A stretch of 64,000 nt of DNA from Acidimicrobiia bacterium. Lineage in GTDB: Bacteria > Actinomycetota > Acidimicrobiia > Acidimicrobiales > Aldehydirespiratoraceae. The position numbers were made by a program, and so were the translations under genes. The stretch spans positions 1-64,000 of the forward strand of contig JAJEEV010000053.1 in assembly GCA_022820805.1 (NCBI GenBank). The letters run 5' to 3'. A model generated the notes under the pieces. That model did no database searches. It saw only the letters and a program-made list of their open reading frames with translations, and was not told where the DNA came from. Shown one piece after another: positions 9,362 to 20,100 of this stretch. Position 1 is the stretch's first letter; each line of letters begins with the position of its first letter.

Positions 9362-10651
9362 ATGAGACGCCGGCCGGCGAAGTACTCCGCGGCGGCATTG
9401 GCCTGGCGGGGCCTGCGGGGCGACTCCTGGCCCCGGGTCTGGCGCGACACCGAGTTGAAGCGCTCCTACGACGCGGTGGTGGTCGGCGGCGGCGTGCACG
9501 GCCTGGCCACCGCCTACTACCTGGCCCGGAACCATGGCATCACCGATGTGGCCGTGGTGGACAAGGCCTACCTCGGCAGCGGCGCGTCGGGCCGTAACAC
9601 CGCCATCGTGCGGGCCAACTACCTCACTCCTGAGGGGGTGGCCTTCTACGACCGGTCGCTGCAGCTCTACAACAGCATGGCCACCGACCTGAACATCAAT
9701 GTGATGTTCAGCGAGCGGGGCCATCTCACTCTGGCCCACTCCGACGCCGCGCTGCGAACCATGAACTGGCGGGCTGAGGTCAACAAGCTCCAAGGCGTCA
9801 ATTCCAGCGTCATCGACCCCGACGAGATCAAGAAGATCGCGCCCGCCCTCGACACCTCCGACCATCCCCGCCACCCGATCCTCGGCGCTCTCTACCATCC
9901 GCCCGGCGGCATCGTGCGCCACGACGCGGTGGTGTGGGGCTATGCCCGGGCGGCGGACCACATGGGCGTCGAGATGCACCAGAAGACGGAGGTCCTCGAC
10001 ATCCTGTGCACCGGCGGTGACGGTCCCGACGGCAAGGGCGCCGGCGGCCGGGTCACCGGAGTCCGAACCAACCGGGGCGACATCTCCACACCGGTCGTGG
10101 TCAACTGCACCGCCGGCTGGGCCGGCCTCATCTCGGCCATGGCCGGGGTGCGCCTGCCCATCACCACCCATCCGCTTCAGGCCGCGGTGACCGAGCCGGT
10201 CAAGGTGTTCCTGAACACCGTCGTGGTGTCGGGCTCGCTGCACGTCTACATCAGCCAGACCGACCGGGGCGAGCTGGTCTTCGGGGCGGCCGTCGACCCG
10301 GTGGCCACCTACTCGATCCGGGGCTCGCTGGAGTTCACCGAGGAGCTGGCCGGCCACGTGCTTGAGCTGATGCCGGGCATATCCCGGATGAGGCTGCTGC
10401 GCCAGTGGTCCGGCCTGTGCGACATGACCCCGGACTACTCGCCGGTCATGGGCTTCACCCCGGTGGACGGCTTCCTGGTGGATGTCGGCTGGGGCACCTA
10501 CGGCTTCAAGGCCGCCCCGGTGTCCGGTGAGCAGATCGCGGCGGCGGTGGCCACCGGCAAGACGCCAGAACTGATTGCGCCCTTCGCTCTCAGCCGCTTC
10601 GACACAGGCGACCTGGTGGGCGAGAAGGGCGCGGCGGCGGTGGGGCACTGA
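9362..10651 (+). CDS. soxB: Heterotetrameric sarcosine oxidase (or N-methylglutamate dehydrogenase) beta subunit
   Basis: YDAVVVGGGVHGLATAYYLARNHGITDVAVVDKAYLGSGASGRNTAIVRANYL; RHDAVVWGYA candidate covalent-flavin His motif. Confidence 0.9.
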   Translation: MRRRPAKYSAAALAWRGLRGDSWPRVWRDTELKRSYDAVVVGGGVHGLATAYYLARNHGITDVAVVDKAYLGSGASGRNTAIVRANYLTPEGVAFYDRSLQLYNSMATDLNINVMFSERGHLTLAHSDAALRTMNWRAEVNKLQGVNSSVIDPDEIKKIAPALDTSDHPRHPILGALYHPPGGIVRHDAVVWGYARAADHMGVEMHQKTEVLDILCTGGDGPDGKGAGGRVTGVRTNRGDISTPVVVNCTAGWAGLISAMAGVRLPITTHPLQAAVTEPVKVFLNTVVVSGSLHVYISQTDRGELVFGAAVDPVATYSIRGSLEFTEELAGHVLELMPGISRMRLLRQWSGLCDMTPDYSPVMGFTPVDGFLVDVGWGTYGFKAAPVSGEQIAAAVATGKTPELIAPFALSRFDTGDLVGEKGAAAVGH

Positions 10652-10923
10652 TGCTGCTGGTGCCCTGTCCGAACTGCGGGCCGCGAAACTCCGCGGACCT
10701 GCGGTACGGCGGCGAGTCCCACGCTCGTCCCGACCCCGCCACTGCCTCCCCCTTGCAGTGGCGGGGCTACCTCTACCTGCGCGACAACCCGGCGGACTGG
10801 CTGCGCGAGACCTGGTACTGCCGGTCCGGATGCCGCCGCTGGTTCACGCTCGAGCGCAACACGGCGACCAACGAGTTCCGCGATCCGCCCCTGCCCGGCG
10901 ACAAGCGAGGGGGCAAGGCATGA
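10651..10923 (+). CDS. soxD: Sarcosine oxidase delta subunit
   Basis: VPCPNCGPRNSADLRYGGE and C-terminal CRRWFTLERNTATNEF; TGATG overlap with soxB. Confidence 0.9.
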   Translation: MLLVPCPNCGPRNSADLRYGGESHARPDPATASPLQWRGYLYLRDNPADWLRETWYCRSGCRRWFTLERNTATNEFRDPPLPGDKRGGKA

Positions 10924-10954
10924 GCGCACCGCCGACCTCGCTGGAGCGGTCGCC

Positions 10955-13804
10955 ATGACCATGAGCCGGCTGGGCTCCCAGCCCACTGAGGTGATCGACC
11001 GCTCGACGACGCTGCGGTTCCGCTGGAACGGCAAGCGCTTCAGGGGCTTCGAGGGTGACACCATCGCCTCGGCGCTGGCCGCCGCGGGCGAGCACGTGTT
11101 CTCGCGCTCGATGAAGTACCACCGGCCCCGAGGCATGCTCACCGCCGACTTCTGGGACCCCAACCTGCTGGTCCAGGTCGGCGACGATCCCAACGTGCGG
11201 GCCGGCCACCGCCTGCTGGAGTCGGGCATGGACGTGCATCCCCAGAACGTGTGGCCGTCGCTGCGCCACGACATCAAGGCGGCCAACGGCCTGGTGGCGC
11301 GGTTCCTCACCGCGGGCTTCTACTACAAGACGTTCATGCGCCCGCAGAAGCTGTGGCCCACCTACGAGCGGGTGCTGGCAACCTTCGCGCCCGGGGGCAA
11401 GGTCGACCTCGACACCCCGCACCGCTACCACGACAAGCGCTACGTCCATCCCGACGTGGTGGTGGCCGGGGCCGGACCGGCCGGTATCGAGGCTGCGCTG
11501 GCTGCGGCCGCGGCCGGCGCCCGGGTGATCCTCGTGGAGCACGAGCACGCCGTCGGCGGGCATCTGCGGTACAGCAGCGCAGAATCGGCCCGGACGGCCC
11601 TGTCCGAGCTGCGGGCCGCTCTCGACGCCTCCGATGTGGAGGTGCTGACCGACTCCACCGTCACCGGCCGCTACGAGGACAACTGGCTGGGGATCGTGCA
11701 GCGCAACCACCCGATCGCGGTGGAGCGCCTCATCAAGGCCCGGGCCAAGGTGCTGGTGGTGGCGCCGGGCCTCATCGAGAGGCCCTTCGTGTTCGCGGGC
11801 AACGACCGCCCCGGGGTGATCACCTCCGGCGCGGTTCGCCGCCTGATCAACCTGTGGGGTGTCAAGCCGGGCGAGCGTGCCGTCGTGTTCAGCGCCAACT
11901 CCGAGGGCGACGCGGCCGCGGCCGACCTCGATCGGGTCGGCGTCGAGGTCGCGGCCGTCATCGACGGCCGCGAGGGCAGGCGCGTCAGCGCTGCCCAGGG
12001 TCCTCCCAAGGCCCTGGAGGCAGTGGTGGCCGGCGGGACCCGCACCGACGCCGACCTGCTGGTGGTGGCCGCCGGCTGGACCGCCCCCACGTCTCTGCTC
12101 AACATGGCCGGCGACCGGCCTGTCTACGATCCGGATGCGGCCCGGTTCTTCCCGTCCGATCCGCCCAGCAACGTGCTGGCCACCGGCGGCCTGGCCGGTG
12201 ACGGCAGCCTCGACGAACTGCGCGCCCATGGCGCAGCCACCGGGCGGCTGGCCGCCCAGCGGGCCTCGGCCGTGGCCCACCGTCTCCAGGCCCGCACCGC
12301 CCGGGCGCTGGAAGTCACCGGCGACGAGCCGGACTGGGCGGCCGACGAGCGCACGCCCTTGGGACGCAGTCCCCACCCGGAGCTGTACCGCTCCGACACC
12401 CACGGCATGATCGACCTCTCCGAGGATGTCGGCTCCAAGGACCTCGTCGCCGCGGCCCGGGAGGGCTACGACTCCGTCGAGCTGGCCAAGCGCTACACCA
12501 CCGCCACGATGGGGTCGGCCCAGGGCAAGCTCGAGACGGTCAACACCGTGGCCGCCATTGCCGAGGCCCGGGGCGAGACCATCGCGCAGGTCGGCACCAC
12601 CGTCTGGCGGCCCCCGTACGCCCCCCTCACGCTGGGCGCGCTGGCCGGTCGGGTGTTCGAACCGGTCCGGGTCTCGTCCATACACCCCTGGCACGAGGCC
12701 AACGGCGTGCACACCATCCTCGCGGGCCAGTGGATCCGCCCCGACCATTACGGCGACCCCGCGGCGGAGGTGCGCAACGTGCGCACCAATGTCGGACTCA
12801 TCGACGTAACCCCGCTGGGCAAGCTCGACCTGCGCGGCCCCGACATTCCCAACCTGCTCAACCTGCTCTACACCAACAAGTGGTCCAAGCTGCCGGTGGG
12901 CAAGGTCCGCTACGGGATGATGTGCGCCGAGGACGGTGTCGTCCTCGACGACGGCGTGACCGGCCGCCTCGGCGAGGACCACTATCTGATGACCACCACC
13001 AGCTCGGGCGCGGCCAGCGTCTGGGAGTGGGTGGAGAACTGGCTGCAGACCGAGCGGCCCGACTGGCGGGTGCACGTCACCCCGGTCACCACCGCCTACA
13101 CCAGCATCAACGTGGCCGGACCCAAGAGCCGGGAGTTGGTGAGCCGGGTGACCACCGGCGTCGACCTGTCGCCGGAGGCCTTCGCCTACATGGAGGTCCG
13201 CACCGCCACTGTCGCGGGCGTGGCCGGATGCTTCATGTGGCGGATCGGCTTCACCTGCGAGCTGTCCTTCGAGATCCATGTCCCCGCGGGCCATGGCCTG
13301 CACGTGTGGGAGGCGCTGATGGAGGCGGGCGCCGACCTCGGCGTCGGGCCTTTCGGCCTGGAGGGCCAGCGCATCATGCGACTCGAGAAGGGCCACTTCA
13401 TCGTGGGCCAGGACACCGACGGCCTGACCCTGGGGCCCAGCACCGGTCTGAGCCCTCTGATCAAGCTGGACAAGGACGACTTCGCGGGCATGCCCGAGCT
13501 GGCCTGGGCTGCCGACCGGCAACTGCCCATGATCGTGGCCATCCAGCCCGACGATCCCGGTGTGGTGCCCGAGGAGGCGGCCCAGATCGTCCGGGGCGAC
13601 ACCAACGAGATCCTGGGCCGCATCACCTCGTCCCGGATGTCGCCCACGCTGGGGCGTTCGATCTGCCTCGGGCAGGTCGAGCCCGAACTGGCCGCGGGCG
13701 GCACCAAGCTGACGGTTCTGCTCACCTCCGGTCAGCGCATCAGCGCCACCGTGATCGACCATCACGCCCACTTCGACCCGGACGGGGAGCGTCTCCGTGG
13801 CTGA
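10955..13804 (+). CDS. soxA: Sarcosine oxidase alpha subunit
   Basis: FRWNGKRFRGFEGDTIASALAAAGEHVFSRSMKYHRPRGM; internal FAD/NAD domain; C-terminal GcvT-like domain. Confidence 0.93.
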   Translation: MTMSRLGSQPTEVIDRSTTLRFRWNGKRFRGFEGDTIASALAAAGEHVFSRSMKYHRPRGMLTADFWDPNLLVQVGDDPNVRAGHRLLESGMDVHPQNVWPSLRHDIKAANGLVARFLTAGFYYKTFMRPQKLWPTYERVLATFAPGGKVDLDTPHRYHDKRYVHPDVVVAGAGPAGIEAALAAAAAGARVILVEHEHAVGGHLRYSSAESARTALSELRAALDASDVEVLTDSTVTGRYEDNWLGIVQRNHPIAVERLIKARAKVLVVAPGLIERPFVFAGNDRPGVITSGAVRRLINLWGVKPGERAVVFSANSEGDAAAADLDRVGVEVAAVIDGREGRRVSAAQGPPKALEAVVAGGTRTDADLLVVAAGWTAPTSLLNMAGDRPVYDPDAARFFPSDPPSNVLATGGLAGDGSLDELRAHGAATGRLAAQRASAVAHRLQARTARALEVTGDEPDWAADERTPLGRSPHPELYRSDTHGMIDLSEDVGSKDLVAAAREGYDSVELAKRYTTATMGSAQGKLETVNTVAAIAEARGETIAQVGTTVWRPPYAPLTLGALAGRVFEPVRVSSIHPWHEANGVHTILAGQWIRPDHYGDPAAEVRNVRTNVGLIDVTPLGKLDLRGPDIPNLLNLLYTNKWSKLPVGKVRYGMMCAEDGVVLDDGVTGRLGEDHYLMTTTSSGAASVWEWVENWLQTERPDWRVHVTPVTTAYTSINVAGPKSRELVSRVTTGVDLSPEAFAYMEVRTATVAGVAGCFMWRIGFTCELSFEIHVPAGHGLHVWEALMEAGADLGVGPFGLEGQRIMRLEKGHFIVGQDTDGLTLGPSTGLSPLIKLDKDDFAGMPELAWAADRQLPMIVAIQPDDPGVVPEEAAQIVRGDTNEILGRITSSRMSPTLGRSICLGQVEPELAAGGTKLTVLLTSGQRISATVIDHHAHFDPDGERLRG

Positions 13805-14381
13805 TCGGCCCGTCTTCGAGAGTCCCGTAGTGCGGGGCTACGAGACCGCCGACTCCGGCGATCTCGTGCTGGCCGACGCCAGCGCCACCACCAAGTGGCT
13901 GGTGTGCGCCTCCGCCTCCGGCGCGGTCGCCGATCGGCTGGGTGCCCCGTTCGGCTCGTCGAGCACGGGCGCGGGCGGAGTCATCGTGCTGGGCTCCAGG
14001 CCGGGGGAGTGGATCGTGCTGGGCACCGCGGACGCGGTCGACGGCGCGGTCGACGGTCTCGACGCTATGGACCCCTCGGACCATGTCAGCGCCCTGGACT
14101 GGACTCACGGCCGGGCCCTGTTCAGGGTCACCGGCCCCGAGGCGCCCCGCATGCTCGAGAAGGTGTGCAGTCTCGACTGGTCCGATCCGATGACGCCAGA
14201 CGGCGCGGTGGCGTCGGCCTCGGTGGCCAAGGTCACCTGCGACATCGCCCGCAACGACGTCGACGGAACACCCTCCTACCTCGTGTTCTGCGACCGCTCC
14301 TTCGGCCAGTATCTCTTCGACGCCCTGATCGACGCGGGTGACGAATTCGGTCTGGTCGTAGGTCCCGCCACCGGCCAGTAG
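13797..14381 (+). CDS. soxG: Sarcosine oxidase gamma subunit
   Basis: Position, overlap with soxA and GcvT-like sequence ALDWTHGRALFRVTGPEAPRMLEKVCSLD. Confidence 0.85.
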   Translation: MADRPVFESPVVRGYETADSGDLVLADASATTKWLVCASASGAVADRLGAPFGSSSTGAGGVIVLGSRPGEWIVLGTADAVDGAVDGLDAMDPSDHVSALDWTHGRALFRVTGPEAPRMLEKVCSLDWSDPMTPDGAVASASVAKVTCDIARNDVDGTPSYLVFCDRSFGQYLFDALIDAGDEFGLVVGPATGQ

Positions 14382-14396
14382 CCGGCGGCGCTGAGG

Positions 14397-14414
14397 CTGT
14401 TGGGCTTTCAACAG
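14397..14414. terminator. Hairpin CTGTTG-GGCTTT-CAACAG just downstream of soxG
   Basis: Perfect 6-bp stem with 6-nt loop 16 nt after the soxG stop; no U-tract. Confidence 0.3.
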
Positions 14415-14449
14415 TCGCCGGTGTAGGCGTCGGCGGGATTTGGCATGGG

Positions 14450-14557
14450 GTGTTATTCCCGCTCTTGTTCGCTGCGCTCACGGGCCGCTCGGGCCACGGC
14501 CTCGCTCGGTGCTCTCGGACGTTCTTGTGGACTGCTGCCAATCGCTCGGCCTCTGGC
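14450..14557 (-). repeat. Dispersed repeat copy E (inverted)
   Basis: GTGTTATTCCCGCTCTTGTTCGCTGCGCTCACGGGCCGCTCGGGCCACGGCCTCGC is the reverse complement of the shared core, followed by ATCGCTCGGCCTCT. Confidence 0.8.
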
Positions 14558-14654
14558 GTACGCCAAGCGCGGCGTGAGCGCCTATCCTCATGGCGCCGGG
14601 GCTTGCCGCTCCGGCGCCGTCCGGTCCGCCCCCAACCGCCGATGGAGACGCTAA

Positions 14655-15470
14655 GTGGTCGAGGTACCCGACTATCTGCTTGAGCGCTCGCGTCAGCGAC
14701 GGGCCGAGTTGACCGGGGCCCCGCCGGCCGAGGACGCTCCCGCCTCGGCTGACGCCCCGTCCCCGGCGGCTCCCGCTCCGGCCGCGGCCGCTCCGGCAGC
14801 ACCGGTCCCCATCCCCGAGGCTGCCCCGCCGCCGCCTCCCGAGCCGGACCCGCCCTACGTCGAGGCCGCCCAGCGGCGCAAGCGGATGCCCTATTGGGCT
14901 GCGTCGGTGATGGTGTTTCTGCCGGTCTGGGCCATCTTCTATGTGGGCATGCTGGAGCCCCCCGCCACCGACGAGCTGGTGCTGGCCGACAACGGCGCCG
15001 CTGTGTACAGCACCTGTGCATCCTGTCACGGCGCTGACGGCTCCGGCACCGCCACCGGCCGCCAGCTCAACGGCGGCGAGCTCCTGCTGACGTTCGGCTC
15101 CACCCCCGACTTCGACGGCCTGGCCCACCATCTGTCCTGGGTCTACCTCGGAACCGCGGGCACCAAGCGCCTGGGGCTGGACTTCTACGGCGACCCGAAC
15201 CGGCCCGACGGCCAGCGGGAGGTGGACAGCTTCGCCAGCGGCATGAGCGGCTTCTCCAACCTGAGCCTGGAGGACCTCGTCTCGGTGGTGTACTACGAGC
15301 GGGTCGTCCACGGCGGGCTCGACGCCGAGAAGGCGGCCCACGAGGAGGAGATGCTGCTGGCCCTGGTGGCCGACGCCCCGGTATTCGAGTCCGGCTCGCC
15401 CGACGAGATCAGCGCTCTGTTGACAGAGTCCGCCGAGGGCCACGGCATCGATCTCGCCGCCGGCGAGTAG
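14655..15470 (+). CDS. Membrane-anchored c-type cytochrome with Ala/Pro-rich N-terminal linker
   Basis: CASCHGADGSGTATG heme motif; TM segment AASVMVFLPVWAIFYVGML; PAAPAPAAAAPAAPVPIPEAAPPPPPEPDPP linker. Confidence 0.85.
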   Translation: MVEVPDYLLERSRQRRAELTGAPPAEDAPASADAPSPAAPAPAAAAPAAPVPIPEAAPPPPPEPDPPYVEAAQRRKRMPYWAASVMVFLPVWAIFYVGMLEPPATDELVLADNGAAVYSTCASCHGADGSGTATGRQLNGGELLLTFGSTPDFDGLAHHLSWVYLGTAGTKRLGLDFYGDPNRPDGQREVDSFASGMSGFSNLSLEDLVSVVYYERVVHGGLDAEKAAHEEEMLLALVADAPVFESGSPDEISALLTESAEGHGIDLAAGE

Positions 15471-15499
15471 CCGACCGGGCCGAGCGAGGCCCGAGGGAC

Positions 15500-17125
15500 A
15501 TGGTCTCCAGCGCCATCACGGCCACCGAGGAGTGGGCCGCGCTGGCCCGTCACGCTCGCGAGCTGCAATCCGGGGGCACGCACCTGCGGGGGCTGTTCGA
15601 CTCCGATCCGGGCCGGGCCGACAGGTTCACCACGCTGGCCGGCGACCTGGTGGTCGACTGGTCCCGTCATCTGGTGACCGCCGAGACCGTCGAGTTGCTG
15701 CTGGCTCTGGCCGACCGGGCCGCAGTCGCCGGGCGGATCGAGGCCACGCTGGCCGGTGGTCTGGTGAACGCCACCGAGGGCCGGCCCGCACTGCACACCG
15801 CGCTCCGGGCCGGCCCCGACGCGTCGCTGGAGGCCGGCGGCGTCGATGTGGTGCCCGCGGTGCGGGCCGAACTCGATCGCATGGCCGGCTTTGCCCGCGC
15901 CGTTCGAGCCGGCGAGCGCCGGGGCGCCACCGGAAGGGCGATCCGCACGGTGGTGAACCTCGGGATCGGCGGGTCGTACTTGGGTTTGGCCATGGCCCAT
16001 GAGGCGCTGGCCGCCTTCCGGGATCCCGGCGTCGACTGCCGTTTCGTGGCCAATGTCGACCCGGCCGACCTTGCCGGCGTCCTCGGGGATGGCTTGGACC
16101 CGGCCGAGACGCTGTTCGTGGTGGTCTCCAAGAGCTTCACCACCGCCGAGACGCTGGCCAACGCCAGGGCCGCCCGCCGGTGGGTGGCGTCAGCGCTGGG
16201 GACGGACGCAGCGGACCGCCATTTCGCGGCGGTGACCGCCGACGGGGCCGCCGCGACCGCCTTCGGCGTGGCCGCCGACGACGTCTTCACGATGTGGGAC
16301 TGGGTGGGCGGCCGCTACTCGCTGGGATCGGCGGCGGGGCTGTCGCTGATGATCGCAATCGGTGAGGCCCGCTTCCGCGAGATGCTGGCCGGGATGCGGA
16401 CCATCGACGAGCACCTCGCCCGGCAGCGGCCGGCGGGCAGCGCTCCGGTGCTGATGGGACTGCTGGCGGTTTGGTACCGCAGCTTCTGGGGTCTCCAGAC
16501 CAGGGCGGTTCTGCCGTATGCCCACCGCCTGCGCCTGTTGCCTTCCTACCTGCAACAGCTCCAGATGGAGTCCAACGGCAAGCGGGTGAGTCTCGATGGA
16601 GCGGCCGTGGACTGTGACACCGGCCCGATCGTGTGGGGCGCGGCCGGCACCGGCGGTCAGCACTCCTTCCATCAGCTGCTTCATCAGGGGACGACGGTCG
16701 TTCCTGCCGACTTCATCGTGTTCGCCCGGCCCGACGCCGACACGGCCCGCCTGCCCGAGGCCGGGTCTCAGCATGAGTCGCTGGTCGCCAACTGCTTCGC
16801 CCAGGCGGCCGCGCTGGCCTTCGGCGCCGGTTCGGACGACCCTCATCGCGAGCTCGTCGGCAACCGCCCGTCCACGGTGATCATGGCCCCCGAGCTGACG
16901 CCGTCGGTGCTCGGCCAGCTGGTGGCCCTCTACGAGCACGAGGTGCTGGTGCAGGGTGCGGTGTGGGGCATCAACAGCTTCGACCAGTTCGGCGTGGAGC
17001 ACGGCAAGGCCCTCGCTGACGCCATAGCCGCCAGCCTGCACGTTGACCCGTCCCAGCCGGCAAGCGATCACGACCCCTCCACCGCCGCCCTGCTCGCCCA
17101 GTACCAACGCCTACGGCAGTCCTAG
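15500..17125 (+). CDS. pgi: Glucose-6-phosphate isomerase
   Basis: VNLGIGGSYLGLAMAHEAL, VVVSKSFTTAETLANARAARRWV, LQMESNGKRVSLDG, HSFHQLLHQGT. Confidence 0.95.
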   Translation: MVSSAITATEEWAALARHARELQSGGTHLRGLFDSDPGRADRFTTLAGDLVVDWSRHLVTAETVELLLALADRAAVAGRIEATLAGGLVNATEGRPALHTALRAGPDASLEAGGVDVVPAVRAELDRMAGFARAVRAGERRGATGRAIRTVVNLGIGGSYLGLAMAHEALAAFRDPGVDCRFVANVDPADLAGVLGDGLDPAETLFVVVSKSFTTAETLANARAARRWVASALGTDAADRHFAAVTADGAAATAFGVAADDVFTMWDWVGGRYSLGSAAGLSLMIAIGEARFREMLAGMRTIDEHLARQRPAGSAPVLMGLLAVWYRSFWGLQTRAVLPYAHRLRLLPSYLQQLQMESNGKRVSLDGAAVDCDTGPIVWGAAGTGGQHSFHQLLHQGTTVVPADFIVFARPDADTARLPEAGSQHESLVANCFAQAAALAFGAGSDDPHRELVGNRPSTVIMAPELTPSVLGQLVALYEHEVLVQGAVWGINSFDQFGVEHGKALADAIAASLHVDPSQPASDHDPSTAALLAQYQRLRQS

Positions 17126-20100
17126 GGCGAGATCCCCTCGCGAGGAGGCGACAAGTCGATGCGAAGCCGTTCCAGCTCCTCTTTGGTGAAGTTCCTGCCG
17201 AGGAACTCGACCAGCTCCTCCTGTCGGGGCTGACCGAAGGCGAGACGATACGCAGCGAGGGTCTTGCGCAACCGCGGCAGGGCTGCCGCCTCCCGGCTGA
17301 AGGGCATGTACGGCACAAGCCGCTCGATCCTGGCGGCACCTCTGTGGAACACCCAGTAGGGCACCATCTCGTCGGTTCCGGCTTCTCTCCCGGCTACCGC
17401 AAGGTCGAAGAGCTCGTTCCATGGGTCGCAGCCGGCGGCCAGTCCCTCGCCGAGCAGGCCCGGACCCAAGGTCGTCGCGATGTTGCGCCTCACCGCGTGG
17501 CCCTTGTACCGGTGGACCCGGCCCTCGCGCTGCTCCAGGTCGACCGGGTTGGACGGCAGGTTCCAGTGGACAACCGCATGGCACCAGAGATGGAAGTCCA
17601 GACCCTCCTGGCCGATGGACGTGGAGGCGAGCACGAAGGGCCAGAACGGCGAGTTGAACGCTCTTGAGACGGCCTCGATGCGGGCCTCCCCGCCCTCGTC
17701 GAGGGTTTGGTGGCCGAAGGCGACCGCGAAGCGCGAGCGCATCCGGTGAGGATGGAGTTCGATCCCGGGGCCGTCGCCCTCTGGGCCGGGGATATCCACG
17801 CGATACGACGAGGTGCGCAGGTCCAGGGCGTCAGCGAGCTTGTAGGCGATGTCGTCAGCGGCGTCGACTCGCCGACCCTCGGTGTCCAGGCTCAGGAAGC
17901 CGAGCCAGTCGCGCAGCACATGGATGTGCTCGTCGAGCACCGCCTGAAGGTTGCCGTCGATGCAGTGTCGCAGCACCTCCTGCCAGTAGCGGGTTGCACC
18001 GGCGTGGCCGGCACCGTCCTGAGGCTCGCCGCCGATGACCACCGCGGTCGTCTCGGGGGCACTGAAGAAGTTCCTGAACGCGGCCCCCACCCATGCCGCG
18101 TTGGCCAAAGCGCCTTCGTGGGAGATCTCCAGACCCACTACCGAGTTGATGGACCGCAGCGCGCACTGTGCGGGCCCGCCCACGGCCAGTTCGGCCAGCA
18201 CCTCGGTGAGGTCGTCGGGCGGACGGCCGAGAGCTTTCACGCCCTCGTCGAGAATGGCTCGCGCCTCAGCCATGTGGATGTGCAGCCCTCGTCCGTCGTC
18301 GCTGCCGCCACCCAGGTAGAACGCGCCGTTGGCGCCGAGCAGGACCTCGACCGCCGACGGATGGAACTCCTCGTCGAGGAGCAGGGGCGTGGCCCAGTAC
18401 CAGCGCCGGTCGATGGCTCCGGCATCGGGCGCGGACCGGACCAGTGGCTCCAGGGCAGTACCTATCCGAGCCTCGACATCAGCGGTCAGCTCGGAGACTC
18501 GAGGGCGCCCGCGACCCGGATCGACCCCGCCGCGTCCGGGTCCGGTGGCTCCATGCGAAGGGAGAGCTCGCCGGGTGCCGGTAGGCCTGGGATCACCGAG
18601 TTCGGCCAGACTCGGGCTCGGCCATGTCAGGATGAATGCGGTCATCGCGGCCGCTCGACGTTCCCCCAGCGCTTCCCCAGGTCGGGGCTCGGCACCGCCG
18701 CGTGCCGTGGTCCGGAGGTCGAGCCGGCCGCCGCCGCGGTGCGCGTAGTCGGCGGTGTAGCTGTGGTCGCGACCGGCGAAGACCCGCCGCTCGGCCTCGA
18801 AGCTCACCAGCGAGGAGACGACTTTGGGCACCACCGTCCAGCCTGAGAAGATCAGCCGCTTTGTGAACCCGGAGGCCTCGGGCGACTCGTACACCGATCC
18901 GGTGTCGTAGTACCTCATCGACGCGGGCACCCATAGCAACTCGAAGGCGCGCCGACGCTCGAGGTCGTCGAGCAGCCAGCGCAGCCGTGCGTTCTGGGGG
19001 TCGATCCGCCGGTAGGCCTCGATGTCGTCCCAGCTCAGCAGGCCGGGGCCGGGATCGAGCGCCTCGCCGTCGAACAGTCCCTGCTCTGCGCCCGCCTCGA
19101 TCGCCTGCTTCAGCTTGTAGGCCTCCATGAAGTTGACGAGGTACGGCGCCGACTTCCAGTACTCGGTCGGCTCGTGGTGTGCCACTGCCTCGGCCAGGCC
19201 ACCGATGCGCACATAGGCGCGGAAGTCGTCAGGGCTCACAGCCGTGGGGGCCTCTGTCTCGTCGAGCATGCCGTCACGGCTCGGAGTGGCCGCCAGCCGT
19301 TCGGTACGGGCCATCACGTCGCGCAGATCAGCCTCGATGTCTCGACAGGTCGAGGTGGCCTGGTCGAGCGAGTCCCGCGATGTGAGCGCGGCGCGCAGTT
19401 CCCTGAAATGGCCTTGGAGCCGCTCGACCCGGGCCGGGTCTCCGTACAGGAACGAGCAGGTGTCGAGGAAGTCCTTGTAGTGGTCGCCCTCGGGTTCGCC
19501 CGAGGTGGTGTACATGCGGTACGGGGTCGCCGACAGCAGCAGCGTTCGCGTCGGCGTGCCGGTACCGGGGTCCTGATAGTCGAAGAGCCGCTGGGCCAGT
19601 TCGGCCGCCAGGTTCGTGGGTTCCGGTTGCAGCAGGTCCTTGAATCGCTGGAACTCGTCGAGCACCACGAGATCGGGACGGAGCGCATCGATGCCCACCA
19701 GCGCCATGACCCGCCGAACCTCCCCGATGAACTCGCTGCGCTGCACGCGGAGCTCCCACGGGATCCTTCGCTTGTAGGCGAGTTCGTCGACCAGCTGCTC
19801 GAACAGGTCACTCAGAGAGGGCCGTCCGTCCGCGGCCCGGGCTCGGTCAGCCTGTTCGAGCCGCGCGCCGAAGTGGCCGAGCGATCCCTCGATCTGAGGG
19901 CGGTACCACTTCTCCCAACTTCGTACCCACCGGTCCCGGTCGTGTCGGGTGCCGGACCGCAGACCCTCCCAGAAGATGCGCTTGACCGGGGATCGGCTCA
20001 TGGCGCTCGCCCCCCAATGGCCCCGCAGGAACGTGTAGGCCAGACACCGCTCGGGGAACGTGCCCGTGCTGCGACCGAACCGCAGCGACGTTCCCGGCGT

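Noticed and set aside
10844-13771. 975-aa minus-strand ORF antisense to soxA
   Set aside because: Mirror ORF of a GC-rich gene with recognisable sox alpha homology on plus; low-complexity His/Gly/Val/Ala/Arg-rich translation with no motif.
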